Shown: piece by piece, positions 51,360 to 60,419 of the stretch
How positions within the stretch are numbered: the stretch's first letter is position 1
How the letters are laid out: every line of letters begins with the position of its first letter
Assembly: GCA_963971405.1 (NCBI GenBank)
Contig: OZ020493.1
Coordinates: forward strand, 1,860,001-1,924,000
Direction of reading: 5' to 3'
Source of the DNA: Psococerastis gibbosa
Lineage: Eukaryota > Arthropoda > Insecta > Psocodea > Psocidae
Length of the DNA: 64,000 nt
The notes under the pieces: model-generated
Told to the model about the DNA's origin: nothing
What the model saw: the letters and a program-made list of their open reading frames with translations, nothing else
Databases searched by the model: none
Made by a program: the position numbers and the translations under genes

Positions 51360-51632
51360 ATCTGTGTTTGCTTTTTGTTGTAGTTGCTGGCTTGACTCCA
51401 GCTGTACATGTAATTATTGTATCATCTGCACAAGCGGAAATTGAGCCATTGGTTTTCAGGGTATATATAAATCATTTATAAATAGTGAAAATAATAGGGT
51501 TGCTTACACTTCACCTTGGGGTAATCCGAGAGAGATACTTTTTCGTCACTGAGTTAATTTACTATTCTAGTTCGTTGAGTTCTATTGGTTAAGTAATTTT
51601 TAATTAATTTCGATGCAATTCCTCGTGTTCCC
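51360..51632 (-). pseudogene. Non-LTR reverse transcriptase relic
   Basis: Minus-strand frames show, in order, GIASKLIKNYLTNRTQ, then GLPQGEV followed by LLFSLFINDLY, then CADDTIITCTAG. These are the conserved reverse-transcriptase blocks of non-LTR retrotransposons: the GI..K...YL..R.Q block, the LPQGS.L.P.LF...INDL block, and the F-A-D-D catalytic motif with Cys in place of Phe. Stops and shifts of frame fall between the blocks, so it is not functional. Same strand as the LINE tail at 42.2-42.5 kb, from which it is separated by the Harbinger insertion. Confidence 0.75.
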
Positions 51633-52949
51633 CAGCCCAGGCTCACAATTAGGAGGTAGGACTTACTCGTAGATTATCTGTGGCGTCCCGCCGTCCCGGT
51701 GCTGGCGAAGAAAAGTCTGCCGGGCCCGACTGCTGCGCTGCTATGGAGACCGGAGACCGTCGCGTATAGGTATTGTTCACAATTCGTATATATTCACAAA
51801 TAATCATAGGATGCCTCACTTTATGGTGGGTATGTTAATGAATTAATATAAAACAGTAAAAGGCGAATGCGAAATGCGTTAATGGAAAAAACGCGGTGTG
51901 TGTGCCCGAAGACTTCAAGATTCGAACTGACTCTTCCTCTGCTAACTAGTTGCCAACTCCGACAAACTTGCAAGTTTTGACATCCTATGGATTTTAGGGG
52001 GAATTTTTTCCACCTGAACATCACACTTTTGGGGGATATCTGACGTGGTCGAAAAAATGTCTTGCCGAGGTTATCCCACTTCTTCATGCCAACGCTCGAC
52101 TAATCCTGCCTAGAGGTACTTACTTACTTCAAGTGTCCATGGAGTTGTCCAAAATCACCTCTGTCATAGGCACAACATAAATAGTCAACCGCTTGGATTC
52201 TGAAAAGCGGTTCCATGATAGTTCGTACAGAAGGAAAAAAAGCGTATCTAAGTTCTAGGAGACAACTTCATATAAGCCCATCATGTTTTATTTATTATTA
52301 TTATTATTTTTTATTATTATTTTTTTTTTTTCAAGATTAATCGCATGTAAACAATTTAATGAATGTATCCGATTGACCTTTTCAGACGCCTCTGTAGGTT
52401 ATTACCCGTGATGAGTGCGACACGTCTCCGATTGCATGGCGTGTAAAGACTTACACAAGTGCAAGCACGTTACCACCTGGCCATCGAAGTCGATAGGTAA
52501 AGTAAAAAGTAAAAAAAATGTAAAGTAGTTTATTTTGAAATTTTGGTACAGTATATCTTTCATAAAACTTATTGTGGACTTAAACTTTACGTACCACAGA
52601 ATTTACCACTTAGCATATCTTCTCCCTTATTGCATCTTCCGTTTGAGCAAGTCTCAAATTATTGATAAGGTGTAACTCTGTCAGTGGGTTCCCCTCGTGT
52701 TTGACGTCAGTTCTTACCAAAAGTGCTCAGGGATTATACTAACATTTGCGGGTTTCTCCGATAAATTAGAGTTTATTACTTTGTTTGCTGGGTTATACCA
52801 TTGGCGGAAAATCTCAAAAGGTCTGGGGGAGCGAATAAAAATTAAAAAAAAAAAACAGTAAAAACTCTTCCAGAAGCCTCGCCCTACTCATTAAAACAAA
52901 AAAATAAAAATATCTTGGTAAGTTAACGAAAGATTATAATCGGAATACT
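51633..52949. other. Non-coding sequence with T/A-rich tract
   Basis: No supported gene. A TTA/T-rich low-complexity tract lies at about 52,286-52,333. No RNA gene seen. Confidence 0.45.
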
Positions 52950-53330
52950 CAGTGGCGTAACGATAGGTTTTTGGAGGGGGGGAAACCGTTCTCATGGATA
53001 TACGCAGCCTTTAAATTAATGAACTTTGGGCCCTTTGCGCAGGAGGGTCTGCATGGGGGCTTCCCCCGGGCGAAATTTATTCAGAATTAGGCTTGCAACA
53101 GTGGGACTTTACGCATTTTGGTAGAAAGTAGTAACGTTTAGATTTTACTGGCGACGAATATAACGGGGGTCTCCCCCGGGTGAAATTGTTTGGAAAATAT
53201 GCCTGAAATAGTCGGGTTTTGCGCCGGCGCGGATCTAGAATGAAACCAAGGAGGGGGCTAAAATTAAATACTATTGAAAAAGATGAATTGCAAAAAATTT
53301 CCAATCCTGATGGGGGGGGGGGGGGCAGGG
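52950..53330. other. Possible decayed DNA-transposon fragment
   Basis: Begins cagtggcgtaacgatagg, a sequence style common at the ends of several DNA transposon families, and holds two diverged copies of a segment around cttcccccgggcgaaatt (about 53,060 and 53,168). No matching inverted end was found. A run of about 17 G lies at 53,310-53,326. Confidence 0.25.
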
Positions 53331-55199
53331 ACAGACCTAGTTTTAATAATAAGTCTTGAAAAAAACTGACTTATTATTTGTTAATTATCCAGGTTGCCCC
53401 TTGGGCCCTAGCTATCAACTTCTTGCCGCGGGCATTGGGCAGAGATCCAAGACGACGGATCGCATGAATTACTATTGGTACTTGACTACTTGTTGAATTT
53501 CATGAAAATCCATCCAGTACTTAGTTCAGAAATCGATCCACCAAGGTCCAATCGTAAAAATCACGTTTTTTTTTGTTACCTCAGAACGTTTAAATCCGTT
53601 AAAATCTTGTAATCGAAAATTTCAACCAGTGCAAATTTTTCCTAACAAACAACGCATAAAAAAAGAGAGGAACGAAAGAAAAGTAAGAAAAACAAAAAAT
53701 AACAACTGACTGATTCTGTCTGCCACTCCCATCTCCATGGTCTCGGCAGTCGGCGGTAGTTTCTATGATCAGGCAAACATAAGTAATAAGTATTGGAGGC
53801 TGACTCTACCCCTCTCGCCCCATGGTTGTGGGTGTAGCGAATTTTACCTCCTATATTTATGTTGTTCTTGTTGGAGAAACTGAACCAATCCAATGCGAGC
53901 CGCACATGCGGCAGCAAGATTGCAGAGTTCATTTCATTCATTCATTTATTCATTCAGTCCCATAACCAGGATTTAATTTGGGGTGGGCTGGGATTCTATA
54001 TATATAGTATGTATTGAAATGTCGCACGTCTGGAAAATCAACGCGCCGGCCTCCGCGGTCCTGCGCTCTCGTTCGCCAGTCATCGAAGCCAAGGATCGCC
54101 AGACGCCAGTACGGCCTCGTCCGGCCATCGCATAAGTAGTTGTTCCACTCGCCTTCTCCTCTGGGGCACGTTGCGTAAAGCTGCTATCGTTGCCCTATAG
54201 TCTGACATTCATTTCCAGGGCTAGGGCTAAGCCAACTGATGCGAGCTCTCTTGATTTCGGCTACTATCGTAGGTTGTTGGGTGATTTTGGCTTTCCAATT
54301 TATACGTAGTAGCCTATAAGGAAAGCTTTCTGACGGTCGAAATTTTCGATTCCGAGATTTCAACGGATTTACACGTTTTAAGGTCCCAGGAACCCAAAAA
54401 AGTGGTTTTACGAAATGTCTGTCTGTGCGTCGATTTCCGGGCAAACTACTCGGTCGATTTTGATCAAATTCGGCATGTAGGTTCACAAAAATCATGCCTC
54501 GGGATAATTTTTTTTTTATTTTAGGCTAACTTAATTTGGGGGGGTTTCATTCTCAAAAAACGTCTAAAAAAATTATTTTACAAAAACAGCTCCAACGATT
54601 TCTTTTAAATTCACACATATTGTATTATGTTATTGTTATGTTATGTTATTAATGTTGATAAAATGCGGGGGGTCGCTTGCCCCTTGATAGTTTCCTTCTG
54701 GGGGTAAAAAAATAAAAATAACTAAATTTTAATGAAAAATGACTAAAAAATAATTTTTCTGCGAAACCTTTCTATCGATGATTTCTACCTTCAGGTATGT
54801 TTTAGGTGTTAAGTTGAGTAACGAAATCGGACAGGTTGCTTTCCCAGAAAATTATTTGGTGTTGTACAAAAAAGTGTTTTTTTGAAAATTATGATAGAAA
54901 ATTCACGCTCAAAACGCATTGCATGCATGCTATGCCAGTATTGCTGTGTGTTAATGTGTTGGTCAGACCTATCTGGAATTTACCTCACCTCCAGTGACGT
55001 CAGGTGGACAACAACAACCCCCCCCCCCCCCCGAGCCCCCGAGATATCGGAAATTTAACCATAGGAAAATTACTCATTTTCTCTATCTACTAATTTTGTT
55101 AAATTGGAAAGCATGTTCGAGTATACACTCGGACCAGTTCTTTGGATAGATTTTGCCACTAAATTAGGCTGTTGTTGTTGTTATGTATGTATTTTGTTG
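53331..55199. other. Non-coding sequence, probably old repeats
   Basis: No gene supported on either strand. The stretch at 54,340-54,500 (gtctgtctgtgcgtcgattt and following) has the appearance of a dispersed repeat. A pure C-run of about 16 lies at 55,017-55,032. Short open frames have no recognised motif. Confidence 0.45.
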
Positions 55200-55218
55200 T
55201 GTTTGTTCACAGTGCTGT

Positions 55219-55627
55219 GAAGAATTTACCGATGAAACTGAGTGGGATAGTGAAAGAAACCTGCGGTTTGGGTGTTACTTGCCTTACTTAAAAAAAACTC
55301 CCTATTCGTGACTGCCAAATGAAATGGAAATAACATTGAAAAAAATCGTGAATAATCAGTTTTTTTATGAGAAGATGGACCGTAGGACCTTTGCCTTGGT
55401 GGCGTTCAGTTGTTAGCTTTTTATAAATTATTCAGAATATGTAATTAACGTTAGACCCGCTAAATTTATTTGAGGCTCTAACGTTAATTACAATTGCTGA
55501 ATAATTTATAAAAAGCTAACAACTGAACGTCACCATGGTAACGGCCCTACGGTACATCTCTTGAGTAAGCTAGGTGCAACCCTAACCGAGGGAACAAGTA
55601 ACACCCAACGCCTTCTGTAAATTCTAC
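55219..55627. repeat. Foldback inverted-repeat element (MITE-like)
   Basis: The inner arms, gttcagttgttagctttt at about 55,407 and its complement ending about 55,531, flank a 24-bp loop together with a shared gtaattaacgttaga/tctaacgttaattac pair. Weaker pairing continues outward through accgtagg (55,380/55,551), gggtgttacttg (55,270/55,600) and agaatttac at 55,221 and 55,617. No coding capacity. The RNA or single strand would form a long imperfect hairpin. Confidence 0.75.
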
Positions 55628-55750
55628 ACAACGTGTATTCAAATCCAACCCAATGCATATATATTGCTGTGTTACAACCACACAATGAGGTCGGCCAGAT
55701 TTTGCCCAAGTAGTTGAGTAGCATGAACCCAAACAAGTAGATATAAAAGG

Positions 55751-56239
55751 GGGTTCCTGGGACACTTTTAGGCCACTCTTGCTTTTTACCTCCAGGCATG
55801 GGGGTTCCTGGGACACTTTTAGGCCACTCTTGCTTTTTACCTCCGGGCATCATTATTGTTCTAATTGTACATTGTCAGCCTCCGGCTATCACTTATTTTA
55901 TACTACTTCTATGCTAACCTTGTAGCCTATAAAACCACAACACATCATATCACAGGGGGTTTCTGGGACACTTTTAGGCCACTCTTGCTTTCTACCTCCG
56001 GGCATCATTATTGTTCTTATTGTACGTTGTCAGCCTCCGGCTATCAATTATTTTATACTACTTATATGCTAACCTTGTAGCCTATAAAACCACAACACAT
56101 CATATGACAGGGGGTTTCTGGGACACTTTTAGGCCACTCTTGCTTTCTACCTCCGGGCATCATTATTGTTCTTATTCTACGTTGTCAGCCTCCGGCTACC
56201 ACTTATTTTATACTATACTTATATGCTAACCTTGTAGCC
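55751..56239. repeat. 154-bp tandem repeat, about three copies
   Basis: The segment beginning ggttcctgggacactttt recurs at 55,751 (short 50-bp copy), 55,801, about 55,956 and about 56,110. Full copies are about 154 bp and contain gtcagcctccggctatca and cttgtagcctataaaacc. The open frames overlapping it repeat with the unit and are not genes. Confidence 0.85.
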
Positions 56240-56283
56240 TTTCTTCTTCTTCTCTTCTCTTCTTCTTCTTCTTCTTCTTCTTC
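56240..56283. repeat. (TTC)n microsatellite
   Basis: Imperfect ttc repeats with two interruptions, directly after the last 154-bp copy. Confidence 0.9.
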
Positions 56284-56323
56284 ACACAGTGTAAGGGGGT
56301 CGCCCCCTCCTGTTATCGGACAT

Positions 56324-56565
56324 CATTCTCATTGTTTAAATAAATAAATAAATAAGGACTTTTTGTTCTATTACTAAGCCAACCTAGCGGAGTTAGGGCT
56401 ATAAAGCCCTCTCTTACACTCAACTAGGAAGGCCCGGGACCGCCTGCTTTACATGCCCTCCGAAGCATGACCAGAAAATGTAGCAAGTGTAGGACTCGAA
56501 CCAACAACCTTTCGGGTGAAAGTTGGAGTCCGTACCACCACTCTACATGTCCATTCTCATTGTTT
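56324..56565 (-). mobile_element. tRNA-derived SINE with 14-bp target-site duplication
   Basis: The minus strand has an A box (tgtagagtggtggtacg, about 56,531-56,547) and a B box (ggttcgagtcct, 56,491-56,502) at tRNA spacing. The 3' end is a (TTTA)n tail at 56,338-56,356. The 14-bp direct repeat cattctcattgttt flanks it at 56,324-56,337 and 56,552-56,565, giving an inserted body of 214 bp (56,338-56,551). Intact duplication and tail suggest a fairly recent insertion. Confidence 0.85.
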
Positions 56566-56872
56566 CTTCTTCTTCTTCACGTAGCCTACATACCATATTT
56601 CGGGCGATTTCGCCTCCGCAATGATTATTTATTTGATTTACATCATTTCATAGTCTATGATTAAGATAATCTTTCACCTTCACCATTATTATTGAAGCAA
56701 TAGTATGTTTCTTTCAACCATTGGTTTTTAATAATCATTATCTAATTATAAGCTTAAAACTAGTTATGTAATTAATAAAACAAAAACAGAAATATTTAAA
56801 GAAATTATTCATATATTTACATTTCATATTATTGGTGTAGTTAACATAATACTTCAGTACATAATGAAATCT
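56566..56872. other. AT-rich region at the left side of the virus-like element
   Basis: No gene supported. The left end of the Polinton/adintovirus-type element should lie here or just before it, but without the opposite terminal repeat, which is outside the window, the boundary cannot be placed. Confidence 0.4.
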
Positions 56873-57178
56873 TCATTCTAGGATCTGTATGTTGACACTA
56901 TTTTTTCCCCTATGGCTTGGAACGATGAGATACATCTCAGCTCCTGGAGTGACTTTGCTTCCTTGAAAGGCTGACAGGTATAGTTGAGGTATAAAACACT
57001 CCACAACTTCTTTTTCCGGTCCTCGCAGTATCACTTTCACAGCTGGCCCATATTCTGTTTTGTCTATCTGCACTATTTTCAGTATTTGGTACTTAGCTCC
57101 AATCACCAGTTTTCGCATTGACATGGTGGGCCCGGCTTCTTGGTTGATGGCATTAACTTTATCACATAGAGATGCCAT
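56873..57178 (-). CDS. Small element protein, 101 aa, unknown; possible OB-fold type
   Basis: ATG at 57,178-57,176 and an uninterrupted frame to the end. The protein is mostly alternating hydrophobic residues with short charged turns: KYQILKIVQIDKTEYG, AVKVILRGP, VVECFIPQLY and MYLIVPSHR look like successive beta strands, which fits a small OB-like barrel of the kind used for single-stranded DNA binding. That fold is my inference; no signature motif is present. It is the leftmost gene of the virus-like element and is transcribed away from the next gene, with a 403-bp gap between them. Confidence 0.5.
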   Translation of the reverse strand: MASLCDKVNAINQEAGPTMSMRKLVIGAKYQILKIVQIDKTEYGPAVKVILRGPEKEVVECFIPQLYLSAFQGSKVTPGAEMYLIVPSHRGKNSVNIQILE

Positions 57179-57581
57179 GTTCTAAGATTACACAAATTCA
57201 CTTGTAAAGTTGGCGTAGTATTACTTGAATGAAGGTTTGGTCTCAACTAAGCCCCTCAACTGAGATGAGGGTGTATATCAGGTAAAATCATGTTGTGAGG
57301 GCCACAGCCGGAGGGGGATAGTTAAGTAATTTCTCCATTGCACCATATTTGTTAATGTAGGAATCGTTTCTTAATGTTGATCTCTCATACACATCGGTGT
57401 ATTATAGGCAGCTTACAACCTTAAATCAAATGACTGATTTGTCCTTCTGTACCTAAGGCACTACATTTATGGTACCCCACCTAGTTCTAAATCGATTGTG
57501 TCTCATTATCTCTCTTTAATGACCATAATTAACCGGGTTGTATATGTAACATGTGTGAAATAGCATCAGTTGCAATTGAAA
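57179..57581. promoter_or_regulatory. Divergent intergenic region
   Basis: Separates the minus-strand 101-aa gene from the plus-strand 231-aa gene, so promoters for both are expected here. Weak TATA-like sequences are seen (gtgtatatc near 57,271, gttgtatatg near 57,537) but none is strong enough to assign. No repeats or RNA gene seen. Confidence 0.35.
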
Positions 57582-58277
57582 ATGAAGGGTGTCTTGACCA
57601 CATATTATCCACTTCGTGATGGACTAAGCATTATTGTTGGTTTGCAATTCAAAGCATCAGCATTCGAAGTATACATCATAGTTGGTGATAAGGATCATGA
57701 AATTATATTCAATATGATCGAATGGCAGTCATGGTGTGCAACATTACAATCCTTTCGTTTATATCTACATAAGAAAACAATGTGTGGAAATATGATATGG
57801 ACTCCTAATTTCATCAAATCAAACCTGACGATGATGTTAACGAATGATAATGAATTGGAAATGAAGTCCTCATCATCACATATTAAACTATCTAAAATAA
57901 ATATTGAGAACATACAAGCGTTGAAAGCAATTCTTCATATTGTTTGCCATGAGTTGGAAAAGAAGAAGAGGTTGGCTAATTTCCATCTAAAAAATATTAT
58001 GGAAGAGATATTTATAGAGTTGGAAACAGATGATGTTTCAATGGAAGCTCTTTTACAGTTTGCCCAATCTCCAGCTCCAATAGTAGCTACTATCGAGGAT
58101 GTTCGCAGTAAACTATTGTGGAAGAAGCATCAAAATCAATCAAATCGTATGTATTTAGAAATTATAACCATCTATGAAAATGAGTTGTGCTATGAGATAC
58201 TTAAGCGCTGGTTGGAGCGAGCTAAAGTCATTATCAATCAGACTGTTGAACACGATGGAACCGCTGGGGATAATTGA
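57582..58277 (+). CDS. Uncharacterised element protein, 231 aa
   Basis: The first ATG in the open frame is at 57,582; the upstream TTG codon is not a credible start. The N-terminal half (residues about 1-110) is rich in alternating hydrophobics (SIIVGLQF, FEVYIIVG, HEIIFNMIEW) and looks beta-structured; the C-terminal half is helical and charged with EKKKR and WLERAK segments. No catalytic motif or membrane segment can be seen. I do not recognise the family. Its stop overlaps the start of the next gene by 23 bp in another frame, which suggests the two are expressed together. Confidence 0.6.
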   Translation: MKGVLTTYYPLRDGLSIIVGLQFKASAFEVYIIVGDKDHEIIFNMIEWQSWCATLQSFRLYLHKKTMCGNMIWTPNFIKSNLTMMLTNDNELEMKSSSSHIKLSKINIENIQALKAILHIVCHELEKKKRLANFHLKNIMEEIFIELETDDVSMEALLQFAQSPAPIVATIEDVRSKLLWKKHQNQSNRMYLEIITIYENELCYEILKRWLERAKVIINQTVEHDGTAGDN

Positions 58278-58746
58278 GTTTCAAGGTTTCAAAGATAATG
58301 AAAATAATTTCATCATCAAAGAATTGGCTATGGGCCCTGCATGCAAGAACCAGTATGAACATTGGTTTTTCCGTCCACCCTTTCCATTCACCAATCTTAC
58401 AAATCAAGTAAAAAGCAACAACACATGGTGCACAAATAATCTCCATAAGCTTCGTTGGGAAGAGGGGAACGTGGACTACATTCATTTAAAGAATATTTTA
58501 CTAGAGTTTGCTAACCAATATGTTAGAATTGCTACTAAAGGAAAGGAGAAACAAGTTTGGCTTGCAGGAATACTAGAATGTGTTGTGTATGACTTGGACT
58601 CTGTGCTTCTGAGGAGTTTTGAGAAGTTACCTCATCTAGAAGCTAAGAAATGTATTCATACAGGAAACTGTGCAATGATCAATTTGAGGAAACTACAGAA
58701 ATGGTTTCAAGATGTCAATTGTTTAATTGGTGATGATGTTGATTAA
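58255..58746 (+). CDS. Uncharacterised element protein, 163 aa; possible inactive nuclease-like fold
   Basis: I chose the ATG at 58,255, because MEPLGIIEFQGFKD begins the conserved-looking part and upstream codons overlap the preceding gene. Features: IIEFQGF, FIIKELAM, HWFFRPPFPF at residues about 37-46, a LRWEEGNVDYIHL segment and WLAGILECVVYDLDSV. The order hydrophobic strand, acidic motif, second strand and W/PP motif recalls small arthropod proteins that I loosely associate with a DEDD-exonuclease/RNase-H-like fold; if so, the usual D-x-E of the first motif would here be E-x-Q and the enzyme dead. This is a tentative reading. It ends 13 bp from the convergent integrase stop, with AATAAA at 58,747-58,752. 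Confidence 0.55.
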   Translation: MEPLGIIEFQGFKDNENNFIIKELAMGPACKNQYEHWFFRPPFPFTNLTNQVKSNNTWCTNNLHKLRWEEGNVDYIHLKNILLEFANQYVRIATKGKEKQVWLAGILECVVYDLDSVLLRSFEKLPHLEAKKCIHTGNCAMINLRKLQKWFQDVNCLIGDDVD

Positions 58747-58780
58747 AATAAAGTTATGTTTATAAAATTTCCGTTTTATT
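58747..58780. terminator. Overlapping convergent polyadenylation signals
   Basis: AATAAA on the plus strand at 58,747-58,752 follows the stop of the 163-aa gene directly. On the minus strand AATAAA at 58,780-58,775 lies within the last codons of the integrase gene, before its stop at 58,762-58,760. Confidence 0.5.
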
Positions 58781-59674
58781 AATCCATGTAGGTTTCGGGA
58801 AACCAAGCCACTTCACATACAATTTATCCTTAGACTTTTTCAACACTTTCTCCACCAAATATACATCTGTGTGCTTGGTTTTCTGCAACTCTTCCATATA
58901 CCACGACCCTAATATAGGTTCACCATCCATAGCCTCAAGGAGATAGGTAGTAGGTCGAGTAGGTTGTACAAGACGCACACGAAATACTTCTGTAGACCAG
59001 TTCGGTTGGTAACCCTTCTCAAATAAGGCTTTCTGCTTGCTGATTCTGACGGGATCACCCTCTCGAAATTTCTGTTTGGTACTACCTTTCTCATCAACAG
59101 CTCTATACATAGATAATAATTTTGCTTCATGTTCTTCTCCCACATCGGCAGGACACATCTTAATGGTCCTATGCTTCGTAGTGTTGTATTGTTGCACTAA
59201 GCGAGGTACTAAATGTAACCACTTATAACCACCCTGCAAGCTGAATTCCTTCCACATTCGATTTTTCAGAGTGCGATTCCAACGTTCAATAATTGAAGCT
59301 TTCAGTGTAGAATAAGTAGCATAATGATTAATGTTATATTGTTTTAGAATACATTTCATTTGTATATTGAAAAATTCCAGTCCCATATCTGTCTGAAGGT
59401 GGGCAGGAGCTTGAGGAGCTCTATCGAGAATTTTTACAAAAGCTTCAGTTACATCCTTCATAGATTTAGTTTTAACTGCTTCTGCATAGCCGAACTTTGT
59501 GAATGCATTTATCACTGTTAGAATATATTTATATCCTTTATTAATCCTTGAATATGGAATCATTTCCACCAGATCTGCTTGCCATAAATCATGCATTCCT
59601 TTAACAGTCACATGGCGTCGGGGATAATTCCGTCGAGCAGGTCGATGAATTTCATCAACCAAAGCTTGTTTCAT
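58760..59674 (-). CDS. Retroviral-type integrase with C-terminal chromodomain (Polinton/adintovirus class)
   Basis: 304 aa. The rve catalytic core spans about residues 25-180: LWQADLVEM gives the first Asp (D34), QTDMGLEFF the second (D96) and SIIERWNRTLKNR the Glu (E130), so the DDE triad is intact with 33 residues between the last two. A basic SH3-like segment follows (GDPVRISKQKALF, about 207-219), then a chromodomain (VYLVEKVL..YVKWLGFP..TW, 271-304). This enzyme inserts linear viral DNA into host chromatin. The N-terminal HHCC zinc domain of retroviral integrases is not visible, so the protein begins almost at the core. Its ATG overlaps the TGA of the upstream gene (ATGA, 59,671-59,674). 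Confidence 0.92.
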   Translation of the reverse strand: MKQALVDEIHRPARRNYPRRHVTVKGMHDLWQADLVEMIPYSRINKGYKYILTVINAFTKFGYAEAVKTKSMKDVTEAFVKILDRAPQAPAHLQTDMGLEFFNIQMKCILKQYNINHYATYSTLKASIIERWNRTLKNRMWKEFSLQGGYKWLHLVPRLVQQYNTTKHRTIKMCPADVGEEHEAKLLSMYRAVDEKGSTKQKFREGDPVRISKQKALFEKGYQPNWSTEVFRVRLVQPTRPTTYLLEAMDGEPILGSWYMEELQKTKHTDVYLVEKVLKKSKDKLYVKWLGFPKPTWINKTEIL

Positions 59675-60372
59675 TGAATAATAATATTTGCTTCTCGCAA
59701 TTCGTTGATAATATTAATGATTTCGTTTTGATGGCTTGTATGTCCTGCGGCATGTGATGCATTAAGTAAGCGTAATCGTTCAACTAATTCATTTGGATCA
59801 TTCCAATATTGATATTCACCACCAGATTTTATTCCAAAAAGCGGTTTAACAATATTTTTATATTTATAACGTTGACTGCTCCTAAGACGACCACTAGTGG
59901 TTAAATGAGCTCCAGTTCTTTCCAATATATCTTTATAGGCTTGTAAATCTTCCAAAGTATAGTTTTCAGGTTTGTTCAATGTTAATAATTGATACAAACC
60001 CAATGTGCCTTGCCATGTTTTATCTTCGATTGTGATCGAATCATCATCAGCATTAAAATGTACAGGGTATGAACCCAGCATAAATACACCTTCATTACTT
60101 CGTGTTACTCCATAGTATGTATCAATGGTTTTCCTATTATATTGATTAGGCATTAATAAGTCTAAATATTTGCTAACTCCAGGTTTATGAATTGCTCTTG
60201 CTATCGCTGTTTGTTTGTTCAGCTCAATTAATTCTTGTAGAGGTTTCAAGACAGGTTTTAACTTCCGCTCTTGCTGAGAAGCCTCATTGTGTAGATCACG
60301 TTTAAGATTAAGGTACTTTTGTTGCAGAGCTTTGCGTATGTTGATAATATTCTTGATAACTTTGGTATCCAT
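59671..60372 (-). CDS. DUF8207-like protein, 233 aa
   Basis: The first 60 residues form a charged helical, probably coiled-coil segment (ALQQKYLNLKRDL, ASQQERKLKP). From about residue 94 comes a conserved-looking core, GVFMLGSYPVHF, a loop of D residues, TWQGTLGLYQLL, YTLEDLQAYKDILERTGAH, that I associate with the DUF8207 family of virus-like elements and arthropod genes. Function unknown. It sits between the packaging ATPase and the integrase on the same strand, 47 bp after the former and overlapping the latter by 4 nt, so a role in DNA packaging or integration is plausible from context only. Confidence 0.7.
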   Translation of the reverse strand: MDTKVIKNIINIRKALQQKYLNLKRDLHNEASQQERKLKPVLKPLQELIELNKQTAIARAIHKPGVSKYLDLLMPNQYNRKTIDTYYGVTRSNEGVFMLGSYPVHFNADDDSITIEDKTWQGTLGLYQLLTLNKPENYTLEDLQAYKDILERTGAHLTTSGRLRSSQRYKYKNIVKPLFGIKSGGEYQYWNDPNELVERLRLLNASHAAGHTSHQNEIINIINELREANIIIQ

Positions 60373-60419
60373 ATCTACTACACCGTGTTATAGTCGAATG
60401 AATAATGATGAGTTACGTG

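Noticed and set aside
55865..56229. Two overlapping plus-strand frames in the 154-bp repeat
   Set aside because: They repeat with the tandem unit and encode no recognisable domain.
56491..56502. Functional tRNA gene
   Set aside because: A and B boxes are present, but the sequence does not close into a complete acceptor stem and is followed by a SINE body and tail flanked by a target duplication.
58174..58254. Earlier ATG for the 163-aa protein
   Set aside because: The 27 extra codons lie wholly within the preceding gene, have no distinctive composition, and the recognisable part begins at MEPLG.
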